A stretch of 49,194 nt of DNA from Syntrophaceae bacterium (GCA_013388635.1 JACAEX010000028.1:1-49194), one strand, 5' to 3'. Shown: positions 11,322 through 18,712, numbered from the stretch's first letter. The notes: generated by a model from the letters alone, not told the origin. Translations and numbers: made by a program.

Positions 11322-12898
11322 AGAATATCCTTCCCCTTTCAGCCGAAGACTTCGCCCTCTTTCAGGAGCTGCTCATCGGAGCAAGCGGCCTCTACTTTGA
11401 AGAAAGCAAGAGCCAGTTCCTCCAGCTCGCTCTCTATCAGCGCTTACAACACCGCGGTTACGATTCCTATCGGGAATATTACAACCTTCTCAAATTCCAT
11501 CCCGAGGGCCGCCTTGAGATGCGGGAGCTCCTCGATCTGATCACGATCGGGGAGACCTATTTCTTCAGGAATAAGCCTCAGTTTGACGTGCTCATGAAGT
11601 TTGTCCTGCCCGAGATCGTGCAGAGAAAGATGTATTCGCGGGATAAGTCCATACGCGTATGGTCCGCCGGGTGCTCGGCCGGGGATGAACCCTATTCCAT
11701 CGCCATTGCCATTATGGAAGCGGTCCCCTTCTACGAGGAATGGAAGATCTCCATTCTGGGCACGGATATAAACCGAAATGCACTGGCCTGCGCAGAAGAG
11801 GCCCGCTATGGAGAGAAGAGCATCGCCCATCTCCCAAAGGAATACCTGGAAAAGTATTTCGAGATCCGGGGTTCAACGTATCGGCTTAAGGAGAACGTCA
11901 AGGAGCTGGTCCACCTGGAATATCATAATCTGGCCAAAGATCCGTTTGTCCACCAAGGGATGCAAAACGTAGATATTATCTTCTGCAGAAATGTGATCAT
12001 ATATTTCGATCCCCAGACCACCCGGCGAGTGATTGAAAATTTCTATGACTGTCTCCTCCAGGATGGATATCTCTTTCTCGGCCATGCGGAAACGTTGTGG
12101 CAGGTGACCAACAAATTTGAGGGAATCGAGTTTCCTCAAACCTTCACCTATAAGAAGCGATTGGGGCCGCTTCAGGAGGAGGCGATGAGGCCATTTATGG
12201 CCGTTCCGGAGATCGGGTTCGAAGCCCTGACCTCTGTCACAAAAACAGAGGCAGAAAACCGCCTCCTCCCCGAGTCCTTCAGGATCCAGCCTCAGGGGAA
12301 ACCCGGGTTCCTTGAGGGAGCCCAAACCCCTCCTCCACGGGCTGAAAGAGAGCCCGACTTTCAGGAGAAAATTGAATCGGCCTACTATAAGGCGACCCTC
12401 TGTTTAAGAGAGATCAAGGATCAGTCCCCTCTCTCCCAGGCCGATCGCTTGATGGTGCAAGATGAGAACGACATCCGCGCCTGCTTGAACCAGGCGACCC
12501 TCTTGGCCAACGAGGCAAAATATAAGGAGGCGGCAGAGATTCTTGCAAAGGTCGTCGAGGTGGACAACCTCAGTGTGGAGGCCTATTATCTCCTCGGTGT
12601 TCTGTCATATAAGAGCGGCGACCTGGAGGGCGCACAGACCCATTTCAGGAAGGTGATCTATGTGGACCCCGATTCAGTCCTTGCCTATTTTAACCTCGGA
12701 AACATCTACCTCTATCAGAAGAGATTCAGCGAAGCGGCCAGGGAATTCAGGAATGCGATCCGGCTGCTGGAAAGAAGGCCGAAGGATGAGCAGGTGAAGT
12801 TTTGCGAAGATTTCACGGTGGAATTTCTTTTGAGGGCGTGCAGGAATACTCTCGTGGAGATCTCCAAAAGAGGAGAAGGATATGAACGAACAGGATAA
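11318..12898 (+). CDS. CheR methyltransferase fused to C-terminal TPR repeats
   Basis: 526 aa. Residues 1-275 are a full CheR methyltransferase (SAM site VWSAGCSAGDEPYS; FCRNVIIYFD). After a proline/glutamate-rich linker (about 285-380), at least two to three TPR units follow (for example AYYLLGVLSYKSGDLEGA and AYFNLGNIYLYQKRFSEAA). TPR-bearing CheRs are known from alternative chemosensory systems such as Frz and Wsp, where the repeats mediate partner binding; that role here is inferred. It overlaps the next gene by 17 bp. Confidence 0.92.
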   Translation: MKNILPLSAEDFALFQELLIGASGLYFEESKSQFLQLALYQRLQHRGYDSYREYYNLLKFHPEGRLEMRELLDLITIGETYFFRNKPQFDVLMKFVLPEIVQRKMYSRDKSIRVWSAGCSAGDEPYSIAIAIMEAVPFYEEWKISILGTDINRNALACAEEARYGEKSIAHLPKEYLEKYFEIRGSTYRLKENVKELVHLEYHNLAKDPFVHQGMQNVDIIFCRNVIIYFDPQTTRRVIENFYDCLLQDGYLFLGHAETLWQVTNKFEGIEFPQTFTYKKRLGPLQEEAMRPFMAVPEIGFEALTSVTKTEAENRLLPESFRIQPQGKPGFLEGAQTPPPRAEREPDFQEKIESAYYKATLCLREIKDQSPLSQADRLMVQDENDIRACLNQATLLANEAKYKEAAEILAKVVEVDNLSVEAYYLLGVLSYKSGDLEGAQTHFRKVIYVDPDSVLAYFNLGNIYLYQKRFSEAAREFRNAIRLLERRPKDEQVKFCEDFTVEFLLRACRNTLVEISKRGEGYERTG

Positions 12899-13829
12899 AA
12901 TAGAGGCCTACCTTTCGTCTGTGAGGCACGACCTGCGCAGCCAGCTCATGGTCGTTCGGGAGGGGACAAGCATGATCCTGGACGGCATCGGAAACTCAAA
13001 CTGCGAGACCTGCTTCACCCTCTTGAGGCCTGCGCTTGAGAGCACGGATGAGCTCAATAAACTGATCGGGGAACTGCTCAGCACCTCCCGCTTCAACGCC
13101 ATGCTGAAGCCGGCCCTCTCCACAAAAAAAGAGCAACCCCTGGAGGAAAAGAAGGAACCGCCCGCGGGTGAACTCGAGATCCTGAAGTATGAACTGATGG
13201 GGATGATCTCCCATGTCGTCCGCACCCCGCTGGCCGTGGTTAAAGAGAGCCTCTCCCTGGTGCTGGACGGAATCCCTGGAAAACTGAACGGCAAACAGAA
13301 TGAACTGCTCTCCATTGCAAAACTGGAGGTTGATGGTCTGATTCAATCGATTGAAGAAATATTCCAGAAATCATGGGATGAGGTCGTGGGTGGTGCGCGG
13401 ACCGAGTTTCCCACTGAGGCAATCCCCGTCAAGGAAGCGGAGAAGCCAAAAAAGAAGGAGAGGGTACTGATCGTGGAAGACCAGCCGGTCATTCTCAACA
13501 TGCTCAAGATGAGACTGGAGGCAAACAATTATGAGGTGATCACCGCCCTCGACGGTCAGGAAGGTTTGGACAAGGCCCAAAAGGAAGGGCCGAATCTGAT
13601 CATTCTGGACATCATGCTCCCCAAAATCAATGGGTACAAGGTCTGTCAGCTTCTCAAGGCCGATCCAAAATATCGTGCGATTCCCATCATCATCTCCTCT
13701 GGAAGGACCCCTCAGGAGATCAGGAAGGTGGGACAAGAGGTGGGAGCGGATGCGTACGTATCCAAACCCTTCGAGGCCGAAGAACTGCTTTCAAAGATGA
13801 GGGAGCTTTTAGAAAAGAGGGAAAAGTGA
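12882..13829 (+). CDS. Double-HisKA/receiver protein without an ATPase domain
   Basis: 315 aa with an unusual layout. Residues about 5-75 resemble a HisKA dimerisation helix pair with an H-box at His16 (RHDLRSQL). Residues about 98-170 resemble a second one with His111 (SHVVRTPLAVV), lacking the acidic residue usually next to the His. No HATPase N, G1 or G2 box is visible. A complete receiver follows (about 193-312; phosphoacceptor D243 in LIILDIMLP; Lys in VSKPF). It cannot autophosphorylate by itself as far as can be seen, so it may be a phosphorelay intermediate, a CheA target or a scaffold. It is embedded in the che operon by a 17-bp overlap with the upstream gene. Confidence 0.8.
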   Translation: MNEQDKIEAYLSSVRHDLRSQLMVVREGTSMILDGIGNSNCETCFTLLRPALESTDELNKLIGELLSTSRFNAMLKPALSTKKEQPLEEKKEPPAGELEILKYELMGMISHVVRTPLAVVKESLSLVLDGIPGKLNGKQNELLSIAKLEVDGLIQSIEEIFQKSWDEVVGGARTEFPTEAIPVKEAEKPKKKERVLIVEDQPVILNMLKMRLEANNYEVITALDGQEGLDKAQKEGPNLIILDIMLPKINGYKVCQLLKADPKYRAIPIIISSGRTPQEIRKVGQEVGADAYVSKPFEAEELLSKMRELLEKREK

Positions 13830-13845
13830 GGAGAATGGAGAAGTG

Positions 13846-14616
13846 ATGGCAAAAAGGATGGCCAAGAAGAAAATCTTGGTAATCGATGATATGCCGAACG
13901 TCGTGACCATGCTAAAGGCCAGACTGGAGGCAAGCGGATACGAGGTGATCGCTGCTTTTGACGGACAGCAGGGCCTGGCCCATGCCTATGCAGAGAAACC
14001 GGATCTGATCATTTTGGATATCGTCATGCCTGCGGGCGGAGGTTATTCGGTCTATTCGAGACTCAAGATGTCTCCCAAAACCCGCTCTGTCCCGGTTATT
14101 TTCCTCACCGCCAAGGATAGGCCGGAGGATGTGGCAAGGGCTTACAAGTTAGGTGCCCAGTACTATGTGAAGAAACCCTATAAGCCAGAGATGCTGCTGG
14201 AGACGGTCAAGAAGGTATTGGAACCCTCCGTGCATCCGGAGCAGCCGCGGGGACTGCGGAAGAGAATCATGGTGATAGCCGAAGACCCGGAGATCACCGA
14301 GCTCGAGAAGTTGGGCGAAATGGGTTACGACGTGACGATTGTGTCGAGCATCAAAGAGGGATCCGATGAGGCCAGAAAGGAGAGCCCGGACGTGATCATT
14401 GTGGATGGCGCACTGGTCAAGGCGAACAACTACGATGGTTTTTATCAACTGAAACTGGAATTCGCCCTGACCAAAATACCCATCATCATATCTGTCACAA
14501 AGGAAGAGTCGGAGGAATTTCAAAAAAGGCTCGGGGATTTTAGCAGCTATTGCCTCAAGCCCTTTAACACCATCGACCTCTTGGGACGAATCCGCGTCGC
14601 CCTGCAAAAAGATTGA
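13846..14616 (+). CDS. Tandem receiver-domain protein
   Basis: 256 aa with two receiver folds. The first (residues 8-125) is intact: ILVIDDMP acidic pair, D58 in LIILDIVMP, Thr in FLTAKD and Lys in VKKPY. The second (about 138-255) is degenerate: the expected acidic pair is replaced (MVIAEDPEITEL, offset), although an Asp in IIVDGALV and a Lys in CLKPF remain. There is no DNA-binding or enzymatic output. ATG at 13846 was preferred over the adjoining GTG at 13843 because GGAGAATGGAG precedes both. It is probably the last gene of the che operon. Confidence 0.85.
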   Translation: MAKRMAKKKILVIDDMPNVVTMLKARLEASGYEVIAAFDGQQGLAHAYAEKPDLIILDIVMPAGGGYSVYSRLKMSPKTRSVPVIFLTAKDRPEDVARAYKLGAQYYVKKPYKPEMLLETVKKVLEPSVHPEQPRGLRKRIMVIAEDPEITELEKLGEMGYDVTIVSSIKEGSDEARKESPDVIIVDGALVKANNYDGFYQLKLEFALTKIPIIISVTKEESEEFQKRLGDFSSYCLKPFNTIDLLGRIRVALQKD

Positions 14617-14654
14617 GACCTTTCGTGATGGAAATCTGAGCATCAGGTGACCTT

Positions 14655-17384
14655 TTGGACAGAGGAAAGCTGACAGAACCATTACCCACCCCCACTGCCG
14701 GAGCAACCTGGCATCGCCTCGACCTTCATCTGCACAGTCCGGGTGTGCTGCCTTTTGTACCGCCCAAGGGGATGAAGCGTGAGGATGTGAGAGGCCTGGC
14801 CGATACCTATGTGGAACAACTTGCATCTCAGGGGATCTCCGTCGGTGCCATAACAGATTACAACGGAGTCAACATCGAATGGTTTGAGGTGACCGCTGCA
14901 AAGGCCACGAACCGGGGCATGACGCTTCTTCCCGGCGCTGAGATGACATTCAAAATGGGAAAGGCAGCGCTCCATCTGTTAGCCATCTTCTCAGGCGATA
15001 CGGATCTCAGCGGCCTGAACAACTTTCTCCGCTCGCTCGACAAAGACCCGGCTAACCCCTTACTTGACAGCCGGGGTTCTCATCGGGACATTGACCTGAA
15101 GGTCAACCTGACAGATGCCCTTAAAGATCTCAGAACCCGGTTCAACTGTCTACTGATCTTCCCTCACCCGGATCAGACGAATGGACTGAGCAAGAGTCTG
15201 ACAGATGAATTGGCTGCCAAACTCCTCGACGAGATAAGACCGGATGCCATCGAATCCTTTCCGGAGAAGGAGAGAAAGAGGCTCCAGGCCACAGGCGTGC
15301 TACCGGCGAACTTCTGGGACCATCTGGCCTATGTCGAATTCTCCAACCCGAAGCGTGTGGAAGAGATTGGAACCCGATCCCGAGCCACCTACCTCAAACT
15401 GAGCGCAACCCATTTAGACGCCCTCCGGCTGGCGTTCCATGACCCAGAGACCCGCCTGTCGGTCGGAAATATTCCGAGAGCTATCCATCCGAGAATCCGA
15501 AGCCTGACCATCACCGGATCAGGCTTCTTGAGAAATCTGAACATCTCCTGGAACCAGGATTTAAATGTGATCGCAGGAGGCAGAGGCGCAGGCAAATCTG
15601 CGATTCTCGAAAGCCTCCGGTATGCCTTCGCCACCCAACCCTTCTCGGACCGATCTTACCATGAGGAACTCGTCCGCCATGCCCTGGGCAGAGGAGGCAG
15701 AATCGAGGTGATCCTGGACAGGCCTGGCCAGGACGGTAAGGTCCGTCAGTATCGGATCGTCCGGGTTTGGGGTGAGGAACCCCGCACCTTTCAACTCAGT
15801 CCTGAAAAACCCCTTTTGGTGGCTCCCTCTGATCTTCTCGGCCCGGGTGCCGGGCCCACTATTTTTGGCCAGCGAGAGATCTATGCGGTCTCAGAAAGCG
15901 AAGAGTATCGACTCGCATTCCTCGACGAATTGATTGGCGAAGAGGCCCGCAAGCGTGCAGATGCGGTAAGCAAAGCCATGGAATCGCTTAACGCGAATGC
16001 AAGCGCGATACTGGACCTGCAGGCAAAGCTGGCGAAGCGAGAAGAGTACAGCCAGAGGCTCAGAGCCATTGAACAGGAGATCGAAACCCACAGAAAGCAG
16101 GTTGCGGAGAGGCTGAAGGAAGTGGCCGATCTTCGGAGCGTGGGCGAAGGCATCCGGGATGCGACCAATGCGGTCAGAAATGCCCTGGCCGAAGCAGGAA
16201 AGAGACGTCCTGTTCTTCTTTCCTCTCTTGAAAAGGCTTACCAGAACCTCCTTCATGCAAAAAGCAGGCATCCTGCCGTCGTTGAGGAAAGCATAAAGGT
16301 TCTCGGCGTTCTCCAGGAAAGCCTCAAGGTTGTCCTCGACGATGAAACCACCCTTTATGAGCAGGCCGTACAGAATCTCACACGGGTTGAGATGCGCTGC
16401 CAGGAGAAGCTCCGTCTTCTGGAAGAAGAGACCAAGCGAATGGAACGAGAGGCGAAGAAAGAATCGGCCGGCCAGGATCGAATGCTGAGATTGACAGAAG
16501 AAAGAGACTCCCTCTCATCTTTCATGGCAGAATTTAGCGGAATCGACAGCCGTCTGAAAACCCTCAGACAGAAACGTCAGGACCTTCTTCAACAGATCCG
16601 AGATTGCAGGGAGGCTCAGAACAGATTAAGAAGGGAAAGGGCCGACGCCATTGCAGGATCTCTCAACGGTCGGCTCCAGATACAGGTGGAATTGAAGGGG
16701 CAAAAAGGGAACTATAAGGAACAGCTCTCTCTGCTCTTAAATGGATCGGACCTCTCTCAGGAGGCGATCGATCAACTCGTGCTTCCCGAGGCGACAGATG
16801 GGATTGCGCTCGCCGAAGCGGCCCGTGCAGGAAGCAAGGAGGTGCAGGTGCGTTTCGGCCTCAAACCTGAAATGGCGGACCACTTGGTCCGCTGGCTCAC
16901 CGCTGAGGAATCTCGCCTCTTCGAGCTGGAAACATTGATTCCTCAGGATGCCCTACGACTGAAACTGAGGATGGACGGTCAGTACCGTTCTCTCGAACAT
17001 CTCTCAGTGAGTCAGGGAGCTGCAGCCATTCTACTTCTTCTCTTCGGGCTTGAGAGCCGGATCCTTATCGTCGATCAACCGGATGATTACCTCGACGACC
17101 GTTTCATCCGTGAAGAGATCGTTCAAATTCTGAGAGAACAGAAAGGCATGAAAGACCAGAACCCGGGACGTCAGATCATCCTGGCAACCCATGATGCTAC
17201 GATTCCTGTGATGGCCGATGCCGAGCTTGTGATGCCTCTCGAGGTGCGGGACGATTGCGCTCAGATCATCGGCCGGGCATCGATTGACGACCGGTCCATC
17301 AGGGAGTTTATCAAAACCGCTATGGAGGGCGGAAAAGAGGCTCTTAAACAGCGCATGGAAAAATACGGTGGATTGCCGCTTTAG
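14655..17384 (+). CDS. PHP-domain / SMC-like ATPase
   Basis: 909 aa. The N-terminal PHP phosphoesterase-type domain (about 19-270) has HxH at H25/H27 (LDLHLHSPG), ITDYNG where the family usually has TDHN, PGAEMTF, and FPHPDQTNG. An SMC/Rad50-like ATPase then begins with Walker A GGRGAGKS (about 308-315). A long coiled coil rich in Glu/Arg/Leu spans about 430-700. A signature-like LSVSQGAAAILLLL lies near 783, and Walker B ILIVDQPDDYLDD near 803. This architecture resembles the TrlF-type AAA-like ATPases. A role in nucleic-acid processing or defence is possible but inferred. The start is TTG at 14655 after AGGTGA, 38 bp downstream of the che operon; no better start is visible before the PHP motif. 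Confidence 0.85.
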   Translation: MDRGKLTEPLPTPTAGATWHRLDLHLHSPGVLPFVPPKGMKREDVRGLADTYVEQLASQGISVGAITDYNGVNIEWFEVTAAKATNRGMTLLPGAEMTFKMGKAALHLLAIFSGDTDLSGLNNFLRSLDKDPANPLLDSRGSHRDIDLKVNLTDALKDLRTRFNCLLIFPHPDQTNGLSKSLTDELAAKLLDEIRPDAIESFPEKERKRLQATGVLPANFWDHLAYVEFSNPKRVEEIGTRSRATYLKLSATHLDALRLAFHDPETRLSVGNIPRAIHPRIRSLTITGSGFLRNLNISWNQDLNVIAGGRGAGKSAILESLRYAFATQPFSDRSYHEELVRHALGRGGRIEVILDRPGQDGKVRQYRIVRVWGEEPRTFQLSPEKPLLVAPSDLLGPGAGPTIFGQREIYAVSESEEYRLAFLDELIGEEARKRADAVSKAMESLNANASAILDLQAKLAKREEYSQRLRAIEQEIETHRKQVAERLKEVADLRSVGEGIRDATNAVRNALAEAGKRRPVLLSSLEKAYQNLLHAKSRHPAVVEESIKVLGVLQESLKVVLDDETTLYEQAVQNLTRVEMRCQEKLRLLEEETKRMEREAKKESAGQDRMLRLTEERDSLSSFMAEFSGIDSRLKTLRQKRQDLLQQIRDCREAQNRLRRERADAIAGSLNGRLQIQVELKGQKGNYKEQLSLLLNGSDLSQEAIDQLVLPEATDGIALAEAARAGSKEVQVRFGLKPEMADHLVRWLTAEESRLFELETLIPQDALRLKLRMDGQYRSLEHLSVSQGAAAILLLLFGLESRILIVDQPDDYLDDRFIREEIVQILREQKGMKDQNPGRQIILATHDATIPVMADAELVMPLEVRDDCAQIIGRASIDDRSIREFIKTAMEGGKEALKQRMEKYGGLPL

Positions 17385-17725
17385 TCCAGAACCCGAACGA
17401 TTTTAGAACCAACCTCTCCTCTATCTCTCCGATCGATCATCAAACCTGATCAGGCCAGATACGTTTGCCGGGTGAACAAGAATTATTCACTCAATGATCA
17501 ATAACTATTCATCGGTGCCACAAATTTAGCTCCTTACCTTCCTGTTCAAAAGCCTCAAACTTGAAAATAGCTCAATTATTCCAAAGAGTTATACTTTTAT
17601 TAACCGATTTGGCATTGGAGATGCAAATTCAGGGGTGAGCCTTTCAAACCTCCTGGCACGAAGGCCTGGGCTGGTTGAGGGTCGATCCAGAGCAACCCGA
17701 TGGAAATTGCTCGAAGGAGGAGATT
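17385..17725. other. Non-coding interval before the W-rich peptide genes
   Basis: The 341 bases between the PHP/SMC gene and the first small W-rich gene hold no convincing gene. The first 200 bases are AT-rich and look unstructured. From about 17605 a sigma-54-like promoter candidate is followed by a G/C-rich leader of about 90 bases ending in a strong Shine-Dalgarno (AAGGAGGAG). No clear terminator for the upstream operon is visible. Confidence 0.6.
17609..17626 (+). promoter_or_regulatory. Candidate sigma-54 promoter for the W-rich small genes
   Basis: TTGGCA at 17609-17614 and TGCA at 17622-17625 place GG (17611-17612) and GC (17623-17624) exactly ten bases apart, the -24/-12 spacing of RpoN promoters. 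Transcription would start near 17636, giving a leader of about 90 nt before the ATG at 17726. Several less conserved positions deviate from consensus, and no enhancer-binding protein gene is adjacent, so this is a candidate only. Confidence 0.35.
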
Positions 17726-17926
17726 ATGGCCAATCACTTGGAAGATGCGATGAACTCTAACAATGGTTCCGGTTGGAAGCACAAACTGGAAAAATGGATT
17801 GTCTCTTTTCACACCGAATCAAGAGCGGATCAGGATAATGGGAATAATGGGACCGGCCAAACAGACTCGAATGGGAAGTCAGAAAATCTGGATTTGAAAG
17901 AAAAGATCCCGGAATGGTGGTGGTAA
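17726..17926 (+). CDS. Small W-rich protein, copy 1 (unknown function)
   Basis: 66 aa, not recognised. The ATG at 17726 follows AAGGAGGAGATT. The N-terminal third (MANHLEDAMNSNNGSGWKHK...) is shared with copy 2. A central Asn/Gly/Asp-rich low-complexity stretch follows, then a short charged segment ending in EWWW at the stop codon. Two similar elements can be seen, GWKHKLEKWI and LKEKIPEWWW, that is [W/L]-K-x-K-[L/I]-x-x-W, separated by a disordered linker. There is no signal peptide and no cysteine. Synonymous differences relative to copy 2 show it is translated. It could be a peptide precursor, a membrane-active amphipathic peptide or a small adaptor; none of these can be chosen from sequence. 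Confidence 0.75.
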   Translation: MANHLEDAMNSNNGSGWKHKLEKWIVSFHTESRADQDNGNNGTGQTDSNGKSENLDLKEKIPEWWW

Positions 17927-18016
17927 TCACCGCTTCGAGCTCACGTCTGAACTCCCGGACGGGTTGAGGATGGCTTGACGAAACCCGACGGAAACCGCTC
18001 AAAAAAGGAGGGGATC

Positions 18017-18205
18017 ATGGCCAATCACGTGGAAAATGCGATGAATTCTAATAATGGCTCCGGTTGGAAGCACAAACTCCAAAAATGGATCGCTTCTATT
18101 CCCGCCGCACCAGAAGAGGACCGGAATGAGGAGACCGGTTTAAAAGGCTCAAATGGAGATTCACATTGGAAGGAGAAGATCGAGCGGTGGGGATGGCAGC
18201 AGTGA
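18017..18205 (+). CDS. Small W-rich protein, copy 2 (unknown function)
   Basis: 62 aa, paralogous to the gene 90 bp upstream. The ATG at 18017 follows AAAAAAGGAGGGGATC. The conserved block contains AMNSNNGSGWKHKLQKWI; the middle is shorter and richer in Glu/Asp; the end reads HWKEKIERWGWQQ. The W-K-x-K-[L/I]-x-x-W element thus occurs twice, more clearly than in copy 1. It is convergent with the MoaD-like gene (23 bp gap), with no visible terminator between them. No function is assigned. Confidence 0.75.
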   Translation: MANHVENAMNSNNGSGWKHKLQKWIASIPAAPEEDRNEETGLKGSNGDSHWKEKIERWGWQQ

Positions 18206-18228
18206 AATGCTGAGAAGATCGGTCCGCT

Positions 18229-18501
18229 TCATCCTCCCGCAAGCAATATGACCAGGTGGATTTCATCTCCTTCCTTTACGGGTCTGGCGAGCTCATTCGG
18301 GTGCGCGCTGGTATGATTCACATAAACCTCGACGACATTGTGAAGCTTATCCTTCCTGGCAAAGAGCGCCTTCTCCATTCCAGGGTACTGCCTGATGAGA
18401 TCCTTCAGACATTCTCCCACCGTGTTTCCTCGTACCTCCACCACCTCCAGGCCATTGGTGTACTGTCGATGGGTGGCATGAATATGCACCTTAATCGCCA
18501 T
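18229..18501 (-). CDS. MoaD/ThiS-family ubiquitin-like sulfur carrier
   Basis: 90 aa with a beta-grasp pattern: IKVHIHATHRQYTNG at the start, a helix VGECLKDLIRQYPG, VEVYVNH, and the C-terminal EGDEIHLVILLAGG ending in the diagnostic Gly-Gly. That tail is what an E1-like enzyme adenylates or thiocarboxylates in molybdopterin or thiamin biosynthesis. The start at 18501 is set by GGAGCAAGAG immediately upstream; the frame is open to 18564 without a better site. The gene lies directly downstream of, and partly over, a broken ThiF-type gene, so its original activator appears lost locally. It would need an E1 from elsewhere. Confidence 0.85.
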   Translation of the reverse strand: MAIKVHIHATHRQYTNGLEVVEVRGNTVGECLKDLIRQYPGMEKALFARKDKLHNVVEVYVNHTSAHPNELARPVKEGDEIHLVILLAGG

Positions 18502-18712
18502 CTCTTGCTCCTTTAATCCGGTTACAGATGTAACGAGTCGGGAAGTTCTTGAGCGCATCGACAATCACGTCGCAGCCATCGATCAGCTCGGAAATATTGG
18601 TCTCCGTGATCTTCTCCGCGATCGCCTCGATCTTTACGGTTCATTTCAGCCTCCTCAGCTTCGTCTCAACAGAGTCAACCTTCTTTCTCCCGATATCCTC
18701 CTTTTGATAGGT
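18491..18712 (-). pseudogene. Decayed ThiF/MoeB/HesA-type E1 enzyme fragment
   Basis: The minus strand read from 18712 to 18491 gives about 73 codons aligning to the middle of ThiF/MoeB-type adenylyltransferases: YQKEDIGRKKVDSVETKL, then VKIEAIAEKITETN, then DGCDVIVDALKNFPTRYICN. These match the family's EDIG..K, 'N-E/T-N', and DVVVDALDNFxTR segments. The frame is interrupted by TGA at 18641-18643, just where the family usually has 'LNP', and by TAG/TGA before the fragment. The ATP-binding glycine-rich N-terminus and the cysteine-containing C-terminus are missing. The 3' end runs into the SD and start of the moaD-like gene. It is seen directly in the sequence and is not in ordinary gene predictions. 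Confidence 0.8.

Larger units (their letters stand above)
17673..18205 (+). repeat. Diverged tandem duplication: leader plus W-rich small gene
   Basis: Two units share order and sequence: a leader hairpin, an ACCCGA(T/C)GGAAA element, a strong SD, and a small gene. Unit 1: hairpin GGTTG (17673-17677) with CAACC (17693-17697). Unit 2: CGGGTT (17960-17965) with AACCCG (17982-17987). The loops differ but both begin with GAGG or AGGG. In the coding part the first 25 codons differ by five synonymous and three conservative changes. The duplication is therefore old enough to have diverged while the N-terminal peptide was conserved. Confidence 0.75.

Noticed and set aside
17630-17725. c-di-GMP (GEMM) riboswitch before the W-rich genes
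   Set aside because: CAAACC and ACGAAGGCC superficially resemble GEMM elements, but the intervening hairpin is missing and the second gene's leader lacks these words.
17726-18205. Lys-Trp cross-linked RiPP precursors modified by the radical SAM genes in the window
   Set aside because: W-K motifs are suggestive, but neither radical SAM gene is adjacent: one belongs to the AOR module and the other is a COG0731-type enzyme without SPASM. Kept only as an open possibility.
18256-18516. Plus-strand open frame opposite the MoaD-like gene
   Set aside because: The minus-strand frame encodes a complete beta-grasp protein with Gly-Gly end and SD; the plus-strand frame has neither a motif nor a start signal.
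18519-18646. Small minus-strand frame starting at an ATG with a GAGGAGG site over the E1 remnant
   Set aside because: It reads as charged nonsense in a different frame from the conserved ThiF-like residues; the apparent SD encodes conserved Leu-Arg-Arg-Leu of the dead gene.
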